Below, piece by piece: positions 27,460 to 35,795 of a stretch of DNA of 64,000 nt (positions are counted from its first letter, which is position 1; the number at the start of each line of letters is the position of its first letter). Source of the DNA: Novosphingobium sp. MD-1. Its GTDB lineage: Bacteria; Pseudomonadota; Alphaproteobacteria; Sphingomonadales; Sphingomonadaceae. The translations under genes and the position numbers were made by a program. Under the pieces are notes generated by a model, which made no database searches, was not told where the DNA came from, and was given only the letters and a program-made list of their open reading frames with translations. The stretch covers positions 62,001 through 126,000 of the forward strand of contig NZ_BBXA01000028.1 of the NCBI RefSeq assembly GCF_001014975.1. The letters are read 5' to 3'.

Positions 27460-28458
27460 TTACTTGCGGTTGATGAAGTTGTCGCTGATCGAACAGGCCG
27501 CCGGCCCAAGGATCACGATGAACAGCGTCGGCAGGATGAACAGGATCAGCGGCACGGTCATGATCGCGGGCAGGCGCGCGGCCTTTTCCTCGGCCCGCAT
27601 CATGCGTTCGTGGCGGAATTCGGCGGACAGCACACGCAGCGCCGATGCCAGCGGCGTGCCGTAGCGCTCGGTCTGGATCATCGTGGTGGTCACGCCCTTC
27701 ACCGATTCCAGGTTCACGCGATAGGCCAGGTTCTCGAAGGCCTGCCGCCGCTCGGTCAGGAACGACAGTTCGATCGCGGTCAGCGCGAATTCATCGCCCA
27801 GTTCGGGATAGGCGCGGCCCAGTTCGCGCGCCACGCGATTGAATGCGGCATCGACCGTGAGGCCGGCTTCAGCGCAGATGACCAGCAGGTCCAGCGCGTC
27901 AGGCAATCCCTTGCGGATTGCGGAGGTGCGCTTGCCGATAAGGTTCTGCACGAACAGGTCAGGCCCCTTGTAGCCCAGGATCACGATGACCGCGAACGCC
28001 ATGAAGCGCTTAAAGCTGCCCCATTCGGGGAAGTAGTTGATGCCGTAGATCACCAGCGCGGCGATCAGGCCCAGCACGATCGGTCCGATCATGCGGCCAA
28101 GGATAACCGCGACGGCCCATTCCTTCTTGCGGATGCCGCCTTGCGCCAGCTTCTGCTGGATGGTCGCAAGCTGGCTGTCCTGCAGCACGCTCATCTTTTC
28201 GAGGAACGTGCGGATGATATCGGTCGTCTCGTTGCGGTGGACGATGCTCGCACGCTTGCGCGTGTTGGAGGTCACGATACCGGCCTTGAGCTGTTCGCGG
28301 CGTTCGTTCAGCGCCTTGACGCGCTTGGCCATCGGGTCCTTGACCGTGATCGCGGCGTAGATGGCGAGCATCACCGCCGCCGCGGCGACGCCGGCAAGGA
28401 TCGAGCCGACGGCAAGAACGTCGAAGCCGAGGAGGGTGGGGCCGTGCGGGGCATCCAT
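27460..28458 (-). CDS. tadC: Tad pilus platform protein TadC (GspF family)
   Basis: Inner-membrane platform protein of 332 residues for the Tad/Flp pilus machine. Hydrophobic segments lie at about 10-35, 125-165 and 290-325, with the T2SSF core between (LPDALDLLVICAEAGLTVDAAFNRVARELG). It assembles with TadB and the TadA ATPase. It starts 18 bases after the tadB stop on the minus strand and is the last gene of the cluster; tadD, tadE and tadG, which often follow, are absent. A long inverted repeat lies just past its stop codon. Confidence 0.92.
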   Translation of the reverse strand: MDAPHGPTLLGFDVLAVGSILAGVAAAAVMLAIYAAITVKDPMAKRVKALNERREQLKAGIVTSNTRKRASIVHRNETTDIIRTFLEKMSVLQDSQLATIQQKLAQGGIRKKEWAVAVILGRMIGPIVLGLIAALVIYGINYFPEWGSFKRFMAFAVIVILGYKGPDLFVQNLIGKRTSAIRKGLPDALDLLVICAEAGLTVDAAFNRVARELGRAYPELGDEFALTAIELSFLTERRQAFENLAYRVNLESVKGVTTTMIQTERYGTPLASALRVLSAEFRHERMMRAEEKAARLPAIMTVPLILFILPTLFIVILGPAACSISDNFINRK

Positions 28459-28476
28459 GGTGTGCGTTTCCCTCGC

Positions 28477-29454
28477 TCAGATCTCGAAGTTGACCATCTT
28501 GGCCATGATGAAGCCGCCCAGGCTGAGCCAGACCATGCCGCCCAGGCCGATGACGATCAGGCGTTCGTCGGTGAAGAATTTCAGCATGTAGGCCGGGTTG
28601 ATCCAGTAGATCAGCCCGAACACGATGAACGGCAGCGAACCGATGATGTAGGCGGAAGCTTTGGATTCCGAGCTCATCGCCTTGATCTTGAGCTTCATCT
28701 GGGCGCGCTTGCGCAGCACGTCGGCCAGGTTCGCCAGCGTTTCGGCAAGGTTGCCGCCGGTTTCGCGCTGGATGGCCAGCGTGATGCAGAAGAAGTTGAA
28801 TTCCGGGAGGTCCAGCCGATCGCCGGTTTCCTGCATCGCTTCGTCCATCGTCCGGCCCACCTTGATGCGGTCGGTTACCAGCTTGAATTCCTCGCCCACC
28901 GGGCCGGGAAGTTCGTTTGCCACGACGGTCAGCGTTTCGCTGATCGGCAAGCCGGAGCGCAGGCCGCGCACCAGCAGTTCCAGCGCATCGGGAAAGCGGG
29001 TGACAAAGGCGTTGGTACGCTTGTTGATCGCGCGGTTGACGATCATGTGGGGCAGGCCGGCACCAACAAGGATACCGGCGCCCAGGCCCAGCAACGGTGC
29101 CCCGGTCTTGAGCGTGGCCAGCGCCATGACGGCAACGCCCAGCCCGATCGAGGCATAGACGTACTGCGTCAGCGTCCAGCCCTTGCCCGTGCGGTGCAGG
29201 CGCAACGCTAGGGCTTCGGACCGCGATGCCGATCCGGCGATGCGATAGGTGGTTGGCTTCCGCGCGGCCACGGCCTTGCGGTATTGCGCTTCCATCTTGT
29301 CGGAAGCGCTTTCCGAATGGCGGAAACGCACGGCCTGAAGCCGGCGCTGGCTTTCCTTGGCGGGCGAAGGCCCCAGGAAGAGGGCATAGCCGATGCCGAA
29401 CAGCGCCAGCACGCCGAAGACGACGACGATCAGGGGCAGGGTGTTCATCGGCAT
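28477..29454 (-). CDS. tadB: Tad pilus platform protein TadB (GspF family)
   Basis: Inner-membrane platform protein of 325 residues. An N-terminal helix (about 5-28), a central pair of helices (about 98-140), the T2SSF motif FPDALELLVRGLRSGLPISE and two C-terminal helices match TadB. The ATG at 29454 has GAGG ten bases upstream; a second ATG two codons later is possible. In most alphaproteobacteria the TadA/CpaF ATPase gene sits between cpaE and tadB. Here only 85 bases separate them. Confidence 0.92.
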   Translation of the reverse strand: MPMNTLPLIVVVFGVLALFGIGYALFLGPSPAKESQRRLQAVRFRHSESASDKMEAQYRKAVAARKPTTYRIAGSASRSEALALRLHRTGKGWTLTQYVYASIGLGVAVMALATLKTGAPLLGLGAGILVGAGLPHMIVNRAINKRTNAFVTRFPDALELLVRGLRSGLPISETLTVVANELPGPVGEEFKLVTDRIKVGRTMDEAMQETGDRLDLPEFNFFCITLAIQRETGGNLAETLANLADVLRKRAQMKLKIKAMSSESKASAYIIGSLPFIVFGLIYWINPAYMLKFFTDERLIVIGLGGMVWLSLGGFIMAKMVNFEI

Positions 29455-29473
29455 CGGTTTCTTACCTCAAACC

Positions 29474-29508
29474 GCCACCTTCCGGCCTGTCGGGGGCGGA
29501 AAGGTGGC
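29474..29508 (-). other. Stem-loop between cpaE and tadB
   Basis: Imperfect stem of 11 pairs with one bulge (GCCACCTT-CCG / CGG-A-AAGGTGGC) in the 85-base space where cpaF would usually be found. No clear T tract follows on the minus strand. It may attenuate transcription into tadB or mark an old deletion point. Confidence 0.45.
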
Positions 29509-29539
29509 TTCATTGTCGTGCGCCAGGGCCGGGGCGGGA

Positions 29540-30823
29540 TCAGGAGGCCGGGGCGGCCGCCTTGCCCTTCTTGGCCGCGAGCATCTTCTTCAGATCGAAC
29601 TTGCTCAGCAGCGAAGCCTTGCCCGCCGCGCCTGCGGCAACGGGCTTCATGTCCGCATCGTCGCCCGCGTTGACGATCGCCTTGCCGATCTCGGCGATGA
29701 CCGTCGTGGCCTTGATGTTGCGGTTGGCGCCCACGAACGTCTGGCCCAGCTTGGCCGCGTTGGCGGCGGCCTTGGCGTCATAGGGGATCATGAAGTCGAT
29801 CTTGCGTTCGATCGAGGCTTCGAAGTCCGTCTTGCTGATTTCGCCGATGCCGGTGTGGACCTTGTTGACCACCACGAGCGCCTGCGCGTGGGGCGCGTTG
29901 CCCTTCAGCCACGACAGCAGGCGGATCGCGTCGCGCGCGCCGGCCAGCGTCAGTTCCGTCGCCACGACCGCCACGTTCACTTCCCCCAGCAGGTGCGGGA
30001 AGTTGATCAGCATGTTGCGGGGCATGTCGATCACGGTCATTTCGAACGCGTGGCGGAATTCCTCCTGCAACTGCACGAAGGCCGCCCCGTCGGTCATCAG
30101 CGGCGCATTGATCGGCGCTTCCGCGGACAGGATCGCGAGATTGTCGTTCGCGCGGATCATCGCGCGCTCGATGAACAGCCCGTCGATACGGCTGGGATTG
30201 TCGATCGCGTCGGTCAGGCCACGGCCCGGTTCGAGATCGAGCGTCAGCGCGGCGGTGCCGAAGTGAACGTCGAGATCGAGCAGCGCGGTCGGCATCTTCT
30301 GGTCGGAGCTGAACAGCCAGGCCAGCGAGGTTGCGATCGTCGACGCGCCGACGCCGCCACGCGTGCCGACAACGGCGGTCGAGATGTGGCGCTTGATCGC
30401 ACCGGCATCGCTGGTCTTGGGCGCGGCGAAGATCGCCTGGGCCTGGACCAGCGCATCGCGGACCTGGTTGGGCGACAGCGGCTTCAGCAGATAGTCCTGG
30501 ATGCCCGAGGCAACCAGATCGCGATAGAGCCGCACGTCGTTGACCTGGCCGACGGCGATCACCACCGTGCCGGGTTCGCAGACTTCGGCCAGCGCGTTGA
30601 TGTCGGTCAGCGGATCGCCGCTTTCCGAAAGGTCGACCATAAGGATCGCTGGGCTGGCTGTGATCGAGAGCGACTGGATCGCGTTGCGCAGGCCGCCCTT
30701 GTTGCACTTTTCAGGCTGCCAGCCCATGTCGACCACGATCGACCGCAGGACATCCAGCGCCGCGTCGTCGCACATGAAGGCGGCGAATGTATCGCGATTG
30801 CCGTTCTTGAAGGGCGCGTTCAT
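29540..30823 (-). CDS. cpaE: Pilus assembly protein CpaE (TadZ family)
   Basis: Protein of 427 residues that localises the Tad machine. It has an N-terminal atypical receiver-like domain (about 15-135, including AILMVDLSESGDPL and GIQDYLLKPLS) and a C-terminal ParA/MinD-like ATPase domain. The Walker A-like loop reads GTRGGVGASTIA, lacking the canonical lysines, as in many TadZ proteins. A C-terminal Lys/Ala-rich tail (KKMLAAKKGKAAAPAS) is present. GGGAG inside the end of cpaD serves as its ribosome site, and the start lies three bases beyond the cpaD stop. Confidence 0.92.
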   Translation of the reverse strand: MNAPFKNGNRDTFAAFMCDDAALDVLRSIVVDMGWQPEKCNKGGLRNAIQSLSITASPAILMVDLSESGDPLTDINALAEVCEPGTVVIAVGQVNDVRLYRDLVASGIQDYLLKPLSPNQVRDALVQAQAIFAAPKTSDAGAIKRHISTAVVGTRGGVGASTIATSLAWLFSSDQKMPTALLDLDVHFGTAALTLDLEPGRGLTDAIDNPSRIDGLFIERAMIRANDNLAILSAEAPINAPLMTDGAAFVQLQEEFRHAFEMTVIDMPRNMLINFPHLLGEVNVAVVATELTLAGARDAIRLLSWLKGNAPHAQALVVVNKVHTGIGEISKTDFEASIERKIDFMIPYDAKAAANAAKLGQTFVGANRNIKATTVIAEIGKAIVNAGDDADMKPVAAGAAGKASLLSKFDLKKMLAAKKGKAAAPAS

Positions 30824-30826
30824 GGC

Positions 30827-31501
30827 TTAGTTCACTCCCGACTGGCTCGACTGCTGCTTGACGGTGGTGCCGCCACCGCCCGTCGGCTTGGCGTCGCGAT
30901 AGGTGCTGATGGCCTTGGTCGAGCTCATCACCACCGTATCGCCGGTGCCGGTTGCGCCGTGGACAAGGTGTTCCTTGTCCGCCACCATCGCGGCAAGGTT
31001 GGCGTTGGTCGCGCAACCGAAATTGGACGAAGCGCCATTGCCGAAATTGGCATCCGACTTGGCGGACCAGTCCGGGCAGCCGGGCACGCTGGCGGTGGTG
31101 CGGGTAATGACCACGCGCGCCATGCCCACCGGCACCACGCCCTCGGTCACCGGCGCGGTATCGGCCAGCAACAGCCCGAAGCGCGCGGCCACGGCCTCAA
31201 CCGCCGTGCGCGTCGCGCCCGACTGGACGGGATCGTCCACCGAAACGCGGTCGCCATAGCGGAGGCCCAGCGTCTCGAACCAGTCGGCCAGACGGCGCTG
31301 GTCCGCAACTGGAACGCCGCCGCCCGTCAGGGTGTTGACGTCGAACGTATAGAGGTTGCGCTCCACCACGGGCTGGTGAACGCTTTCGAGCGACCGGTTG
31401 GTCGGCATGCCGCCGCAGCCGGAAAGGGCAAGGCCAAGCGAAAGGGCGATGGCGGCCCCGGCGAGACGGACGCTGACAGGGCGGTTGGAAGTTACGGGCA
31501 T
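30827..31501 (-). CDS. cpaD: Pilus assembly lipoprotein CpaD
   Basis: Outer-membrane-associated lipoprotein of 224 residues. The signal peptide ends in the lipobox LSGC with C29 as the lipidation site. The mature part contains the CpaD-type segments YTFDVNTLTGGGVPVADQRR and NFGCATNANLAAMVADKEHL, which are hallmarks of the family. The ATG at 31501 follows GAGGGACG and lies 14 bases after the cpaC stop. CpaD is thought to help the CpaC secretin assemble. Confidence 0.9.
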   Translation of the reverse strand: MPVTSNRPVSVRLAGAAIALSLGLALSGCGGMPTNRSLESVHQPVVERNLYTFDVNTLTGGGVPVADQRRLADWFETLGLRYGDRVSVDDPVQSGATRTAVEAVAARFGLLLADTAPVTEGVVPVGMARVVITRTTASVPGCPDWSAKSDANFGNGASSNFGCATNANLAAMVADKEHLVHGATGTGDTVVMSSTKAISTYRDAKPTGGGGTTVKQQSSQSGVN

Positions 31502-31515
31502 CGGTCGTCCCTCTC

Positions 31516-33111
31516 TCAATTGATGCTGAAGCCGGGGGCGGGTGCCTCGGCGCTCTTGCCGGAACGACGGGCGTTGCGCGGTTCGGGCGCGGCCTTGTCG
31601 GCGGATGCGGAGGGCGCCGATGGCTTGTCCAGCGCGCCGACCTGCGAACCGGACTGCACGTTGCCCGGCTTTTCGGTGGGGTGCAGGCCCTGCTTGCCGC
31701 TGACGCTGTCGCTTTCCATGTTGCCAAGGATTCGCTGGACCTCATTGGCGGTCTGGAAGCCGTCGGTTGGCAGTTTGATCTGGTTCGCGTCCACCGGGTT
31801 CACCAGATAGGGGGTGACGACGATCACCAGTTCGGTCTCACCGCGCTTGAACCCGGTCGAACGGAACAGGGTGCCCAGGATCGGGATGTCGCCGGCGCCG
31901 GGCAGCTTCTGGATGTTGTTCTGCGAGTTGCTGTTCATCAGGCCCGCGATCATGAAGCTCTGGCCCGAACCCAGTTCCACCGTCGTTTCCGTGCGGCGCA
32001 CGGTCAGCCCGGGGATGGTGAAGCCGGAAATCTGCACGGCGCCCTGCGAGGACAGCTCGGACACTTCCGGGCGCACGCGCATCGAGATGCGGCCGTTGGA
32101 GAGCACCGTCGGCGTGTAGGACAGGCTTACGCCATAGCGCTTGTATTCGACCGAGGTCGTGCCAAGGCCCTGGCTCATCGGGATCGGGAATTCGCCGCCC
32201 GCCAGGAAATCGGCGGTCTCGCCCGACATCGTGGTGAGGTTGGGCTGCGCCAGCGTGGTTGCAAGGCCGACCGTTTCGGCCGCATCCAGCTTGGCCAGCA
32301 TGCCCAGCCCGAACAGCTTGCCCGCCGCCGCCAGCGTGGTGCCGGTGGACGCGGGGTTAACCGTGGTGCCGGGCAGCAGCGCGACCTGCCCGGTCGACGG
32401 GTCGACGCCATAGTAGCTGACGCTCGAACCCACACCCAGAGGGGCGCCGGGATGGAAGGTGGAAGCAGCCGATCCCTGACCGATGCCGAACTTGAAACCG
32501 CCGGTGCCGTCGATCGAGGTGATATTCGACGTCAGCGACTTGACCACTGAGCGGCTGACTTCGGCGATGCGCACCTGCAAGTTGACCTGCAGGGGCGTGG
32601 CCAGCTTCAGGCGGCTGATGACCTGGGTCTTTTCACCCACGAACGCCTTCACCAGCCGTTCGGCCTCGGCCGCGTCTTCCGGCGCGCCGACGGTGCCGGT
32701 CAACAGCACGGTGTTGTTCATCGTTGCCGTCGAGATCTTGGCGTCGGGCATCGCCAGGTGGAGCATCTGGTCCACGCTGTCGATGTTGGTGCCGACGCGG
32801 ACGTTGGCCGACCAGATCACGTCGCCCTTGCCGTTGCTGGCATAGACGGTGGTTTCGCCGCCGGCCTTGCCGAACACATAGAGCTGGTTCGTGGCCTTGA
32901 CCTGCACGTCGGCAATGTCGTTGTTGGCGACGAACACGTCCGACATCCGGCCCGGCAGGGTGATCAGTTCACCGCGGCCAATGGCGATGGCGATGCTGCG
33001 TGCCGGGCTGGTTACGCTCTGGGCGCTTGCCGCGTCCAGTGCGCCTGCCAGGGCCAGCGGCGTGACGAGCAGCGCGGCCGGAAGCAGCGGGAAGGTGATG
33101 CGGGCTTTCAT
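31516..33111 (-). CDS. cpaC: Tad pilus secretin CpaC (RcpA family)
   Basis: Outer membrane secretin of 531 residues that forms the pilus exit channel. A signal peptide (about 1-32) is followed by an N0/pilus-formation domain (GRGELITLPGRMSDVFVAN), a BON-like region, and the secretin core with VEYKRYGVSLSYTPTVL, VRRTETTVELGSGQSFMIAG and FKRGETELVIVVTPYLVNP. A Ser/Ala/Pro-rich C-terminal tail of about 70 residues follows. The ATG at 33111 gives a proper signal peptide and has AAAGGC upstream; a start 13 codons earlier does not. It starts 40 bases after the cpaB stop. Confidence 0.94.
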   Translation of the reverse strand: MKARITFPLLPAALLVTPLALAGALDAASAQSVTSPARSIAIAIGRGELITLPGRMSDVFVANNDIADVQVKATNQLYVFGKAGGETTVYASNGKGDVIWSANVRVGTNIDSVDQMLHLAMPDAKISTATMNNTVLLTGTVGAPEDAAEAERLVKAFVGEKTQVISRLKLATPLQVNLQVRIAEVSRSVVKSLTSNITSIDGTGGFKFGIGQGSAASTFHPGAPLGVGSSVSYYGVDPSTGQVALLPGTTVNPASTGTTLAAAGKLFGLGMLAKLDAAETVGLATTLAQPNLTTMSGETADFLAGGEFPIPMSQGLGTTSVEYKRYGVSLSYTPTVLSNGRISMRVRPEVSELSSQGAVQISGFTIPGLTVRRTETTVELGSGQSFMIAGLMNSNSQNNIQKLPGAGDIPILGTLFRSTGFKRGETELVIVVTPYLVNPVDANQIKLPTDGFQTANEVQRILGNMESDSVSGKQGLHPTEKPGNVQSGSQVGALDKPSAPSASADKAAPEPRNARRSGKSAEAPAPGFSIN

Positions 33112-33151
33112 GGTCTTGCCTTTCGCCTGCGCGGGGATGTGCTGATCCATC

Positions 33152-34183
33152 TCAGTTTGCCCCTACCGCGACGGTTTCGGTGTCCTTGCCGCGGGTGATC
33201 CTGACGATCGGGCCGCGGTTGATGATGATCGGCGCTCCGGCCGGGGCGGCCATCGGGGGCGCGCCGGCGGCCATGCCGTGCGTTCCGAAGCCAGCCGGCA
33301 CCATCGATGGCATGGTCTTGCGCTGGAAGCGCGAGACGTCGCCGCCGGTGACGAAGCTGGAACCGTTCTCGACCGGCTGGTGCATCGCCTGCTTGATCAG
33401 CTTTTCCTCGTCGGCCTTGGTGGCGCCCGCGGGGATCTTGACCTGGCCCGATGCCAGCGCCTGTTCCAGATCGGCCGAATTGTCGGCGATCGAGCGGAGC
33501 GAGAGGCTGATCGTGCCCAGCGTCTGGGCGACGGCGATCTTTTCCGCGATCTTGGGCGTCACTTCGACCGTTACCGTGCCGAAGGTGTGGACGCGGGTTT
33601 TGCCGTCCACGGTTTCCTGTTCGGTCGACTGGTCGGTCGCCAGCACGCGCAGGTTCTTGAGGATGGTTTCCGACGTCTGCAGCGCGGCCTGATTTTCCGC
33701 ACCCTTGACCGATTGCGTCAGGACAAGGTCGATGTGATCGCCGGGGAAGACGAAGCCGGCGACGGCGGTGTGGTCCGAAACCGCGATGGTCACGGCGCGC
33801 ATGCCCGGCCCGAGCGCGGCGGCGAGGAAGCCGCGATCGCCCGGCGAGACGAGCGATCCGCGCGTTACCGGTTCGCCTGCCGTGATCGGCTGGCGCACCA
33901 CGGTGCCGAGCATCTTCGCCATGTCCGCTTCGCCTTCGACGAAATAGGCATCCTGCACGAGATCCTTGGGCCAGGGCTGGTAGCCGATCGCATCCGCGGT
34001 GATGATTGTGCCCAGCGGCAACGCCCGCTTGGCTACCAGTACCTTGGGACCGCTTTCGATTTTCGCGGCAGCCTCGGCCTGCGGCGTCGGTGCGCCGCCT
34101 GAGAGCAGGCTCCTTGCCGCAAAGGCCGTGCCGATCGCGACGATCAGCGCCCCCACCAGCAGAAACAGCTTCTTTCTATCCAT
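33152..34183 (-). CDS. cpaB: Flp pilus assembly protein CpaB (RcpC family)
   Basis: Periplasmic protein of 343 residues anchored by one N-terminal helix (about 7-28). An SAF domain (about 46-110: KVLVAKRALPLGTIITADAI) is followed by the RcpC/CpaB domain (MRAVTIAVSDHTAVAGFVFP, GDHIDLVLTQ). The C-terminal 80 residues are Gly/Ala/Pro-rich and less conserved. It may contact peptidoglycan and stabilise the secretin. The gene lies 63 bases after cpaA and leads directly into cpaC. Confidence 0.92.
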   Translation of the reverse strand: MDRKKLFLLVGALIVAIGTAFAARSLLSGGAPTPQAEAAAKIESGPKVLVAKRALPLGTIITADAIGYQPWPKDLVQDAYFVEGEADMAKMLGTVVRQPITAGEPVTRGSLVSPGDRGFLAAALGPGMRAVTIAVSDHTAVAGFVFPGDHIDLVLTQSVKGAENQAALQTSETILKNLRVLATDQSTEQETVDGKTRVHTFGTVTVEVTPKIAEKIAVAQTLGTISLSLRSIADNSADLEQALASGQVKIPAGATKADEEKLIKQAMHQPVENGSSFVTGGDVSRFQRKTMPSMVPAGFGTHGMAAGAPPMAAPAGAPIIINRGPIVRITRGKDTETVAVGAN

Positions 34184-34246
34184 GGCCTTCTATCCCGCCC
34201 TCTTGTCCGGATTTGCGCCTTTTCAGGGAAATTGGTTAAAATTGGC

Positions 34247-34735
34247 CTATCCTGCCGAAACGGCTTGCAAAGCGGCCCAGTTGGTAGTGCCGATGATCCA
34301 CAGCCCGCCGGCGGCGATCGCTACGCCGTAGGGGATTTTCAGCTTGTCCTTCTGCCGCCGCATCACGTGCCAGCCGCCCAGCACGATCGTCAGGATTCCT
34401 CCCGTCAGCGCCATGATCACCAGCAATTGCAGGAACAGCTTGCCGGGTATCCACAGCGCCAGCGCGGCGAGCAGCTTCACGTCGCCGCCGCCCATGACCC
34501 GCAATGCGAAGAGGCCGGCGAGGATGGCGAAGGTTAACAGCGCCACGCCTATCTGCACGGCGATGTCCGGCCAGACATGCCAGCCCATCGCGAACCAGAA
34601 CGCGGGCGCGGCCAGCGCGATGGCGGCGTTCAGCCAGTTGTCGATCTGGCGGCGACGGATATCGGTGAAAGCGGCAACCAGCAGCGCGATTGCCAAGGCT
34701 CCGACCAGTCCGTAAACGATGAAATTGCCCTGCAT
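34247..34735 (-). CDS. cpaA: Prepilin peptidase CpaA (TadV family)
   Basis: Small aspartyl prepilin peptidase of 162 residues with about five transmembrane helices and without the N-terminal methylase domain of PilD. The two catalytic aspartates are in FTDIRRRQIDN and MGGGDVKL. It would process Flp-type prepilins, but no flp, tadE or tadG gene is present in this cluster. It is the first gene of the minus-strand Tad cluster. The 93-base divergent gap upstream contains an inverted repeat TTACC-N4-GGTAA at 34761-34774, which may be a regulator site. Confidence 0.92.
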   Translation of the reverse strand: MQGNFIVYGLVGALAIALLVAAFTDIRRRQIDNWLNAAIALAAPAFWFAMGWHVWPDIAVQIGVALLTFAILAGLFALRVMGGGDVKLLAALALWIPGKLFLQLLVIMALTGGILTIVLGGWHVMRRQKDKLKIPYGVAIAAGGLWIIGTTNWAALQAVSAG

Positions 34736-34828
34736 GGGCTATGCCTTACGCGACAACCACTTACCAAACGGTAACCAAGAGTCGGCGGGGATTTCCGTCG
34801 ATTCTGGCCCGATGGGGATCGGACCTGC

Positions 34829-35791
34829 ATGGCGGTGAACATCGATCGGAGAGCGATTCCCGCCGCGGCGACGGAAGCATGGTGGTCCGCGCGCGACGGC
34901 CATGCCATCCGGCGCATCGATTGGCAGCCGGCCCCGGAAGGCGCCGCCACCGTTCGCGGGTCGCTTCTGTTCATGCCGGGACGCGGGGATTTCTATGAAA
35001 AGTACCTCGAGACGCTGGATCACTGGCATCGGCAGGGCTGGCGCGTAACCGCGGCCGACTGGCGCTGGCAGGGCGCTTCGGGGCGGTATGGGGACAAGCC
35101 CCTAGCGGGCGATGTCCGCGATTTCGGCGTGTGGATCGACGATCTGGCCGCGTTCTGGTCCGACTGGCGGGCGCAGACTCCGGGGCCGCACGTGATCGTC
35201 GGCCATTCGATGGGCGGGCATCTCGTGCTGCGGGCGGTCGTGGAGCGGCGGATCGATCCGGTCGCGGTCGTGCTCAGTGCGCCGATGCTGGGGCTGACCA
35301 CGCCTGGTCCTTCGGCGCTGCATCAGGCGTTGGCGCGCTTCATGTGCCGGATCGGCGATCCGGGGCGGCTGGCGTGGAAGACCAGCGAGAAGCCGGGCTC
35401 GTCCCCGGCGGGCCGTCATGTCCTGCTGACGCACGATGCCGACCGGTACGCGGACGAGCTGTGGTGGAAGGAACAGCGCCCCGCGCTGGCGATCGGGCCT
35501 GGAACCTGGCGCTGGGTGGAACGGGCGGTCGCCTCGATTCGCGGGATGGAGCAGCCGGGCGCGCTGGAAGCGGTCGACCTTCCGGTGCTGATCCTAGGCG
35601 CGCGGCACGATGCGCTGGTCGGCTACCGCGCGATCGCGCGGGCCGCAGCGCGGTTGCCGCGCGCGCAACTCGTGACCTGGGGCCGCGAAGGCCGCCACGA
35701 GTTGCTGCGCGAGGCCGATCCCGTGCGCGATCGGGTAATCGCGACGATCGACGATTTCCTCGACCGCATGGCACCGGCTATCGCACGGTGA
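34829..35791 (+). CDS. Alpha/beta hydrolase, lysophospholipase/monoacylglycerol lipase type
   Basis: Serine hydrolase of 320 residues. The nucleophile elbow is GHSMGGH, the acid is probably the Asp in GARHDALV, and the base is the His in GREGRHELL. An early LLFMPGRGDFYEKYLETL segment matches PldB/hydrolase_4 proteins that act on lysophospholipids or monoacylglycerols. No signal peptide is seen, so it is probably cytoplasmic. Its stop codon is four bases before the start of the FAD oxidoreductase gene, suggesting one transcript. It is divergent from the Tad cluster. Confidence 0.88.
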   Translation: MAVNIDRRAIPAAATEAWWSARDGHAIRRIDWQPAPEGAATVRGSLLFMPGRGDFYEKYLETLDHWHRQGWRVTAADWRWQGASGRYGDKPLAGDVRDFGVWIDDLAAFWSDWRAQTPGPHVIVGHSMGGHLVLRAVVERRIDPVAVVLSAPMLGLTTPGPSALHQALARFMCRIGDPGRLAWKTSEKPGSSPAGRHVLLTHDADRYADELWWKEQRPALAIGPGTWRWVERAVASIRGMEQPGALEAVDLPVLILGARHDALVGYRAIARAAARLPRAQLVTWGREGRHELLREADPVRDRVIATIDDFLDRMAPAIAR

Positions 35792-35795
35792 CCCA

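Noticed and set aside
34761-34774. TTACC-N4-GGTAA in the cpaA divergent promoter region as a CtrA site.
   Set aside because: It is a palindrome, whereas CtrA sites are TTAA-N7-TTAA direct half-sites; the match is too weak to name a regulator.
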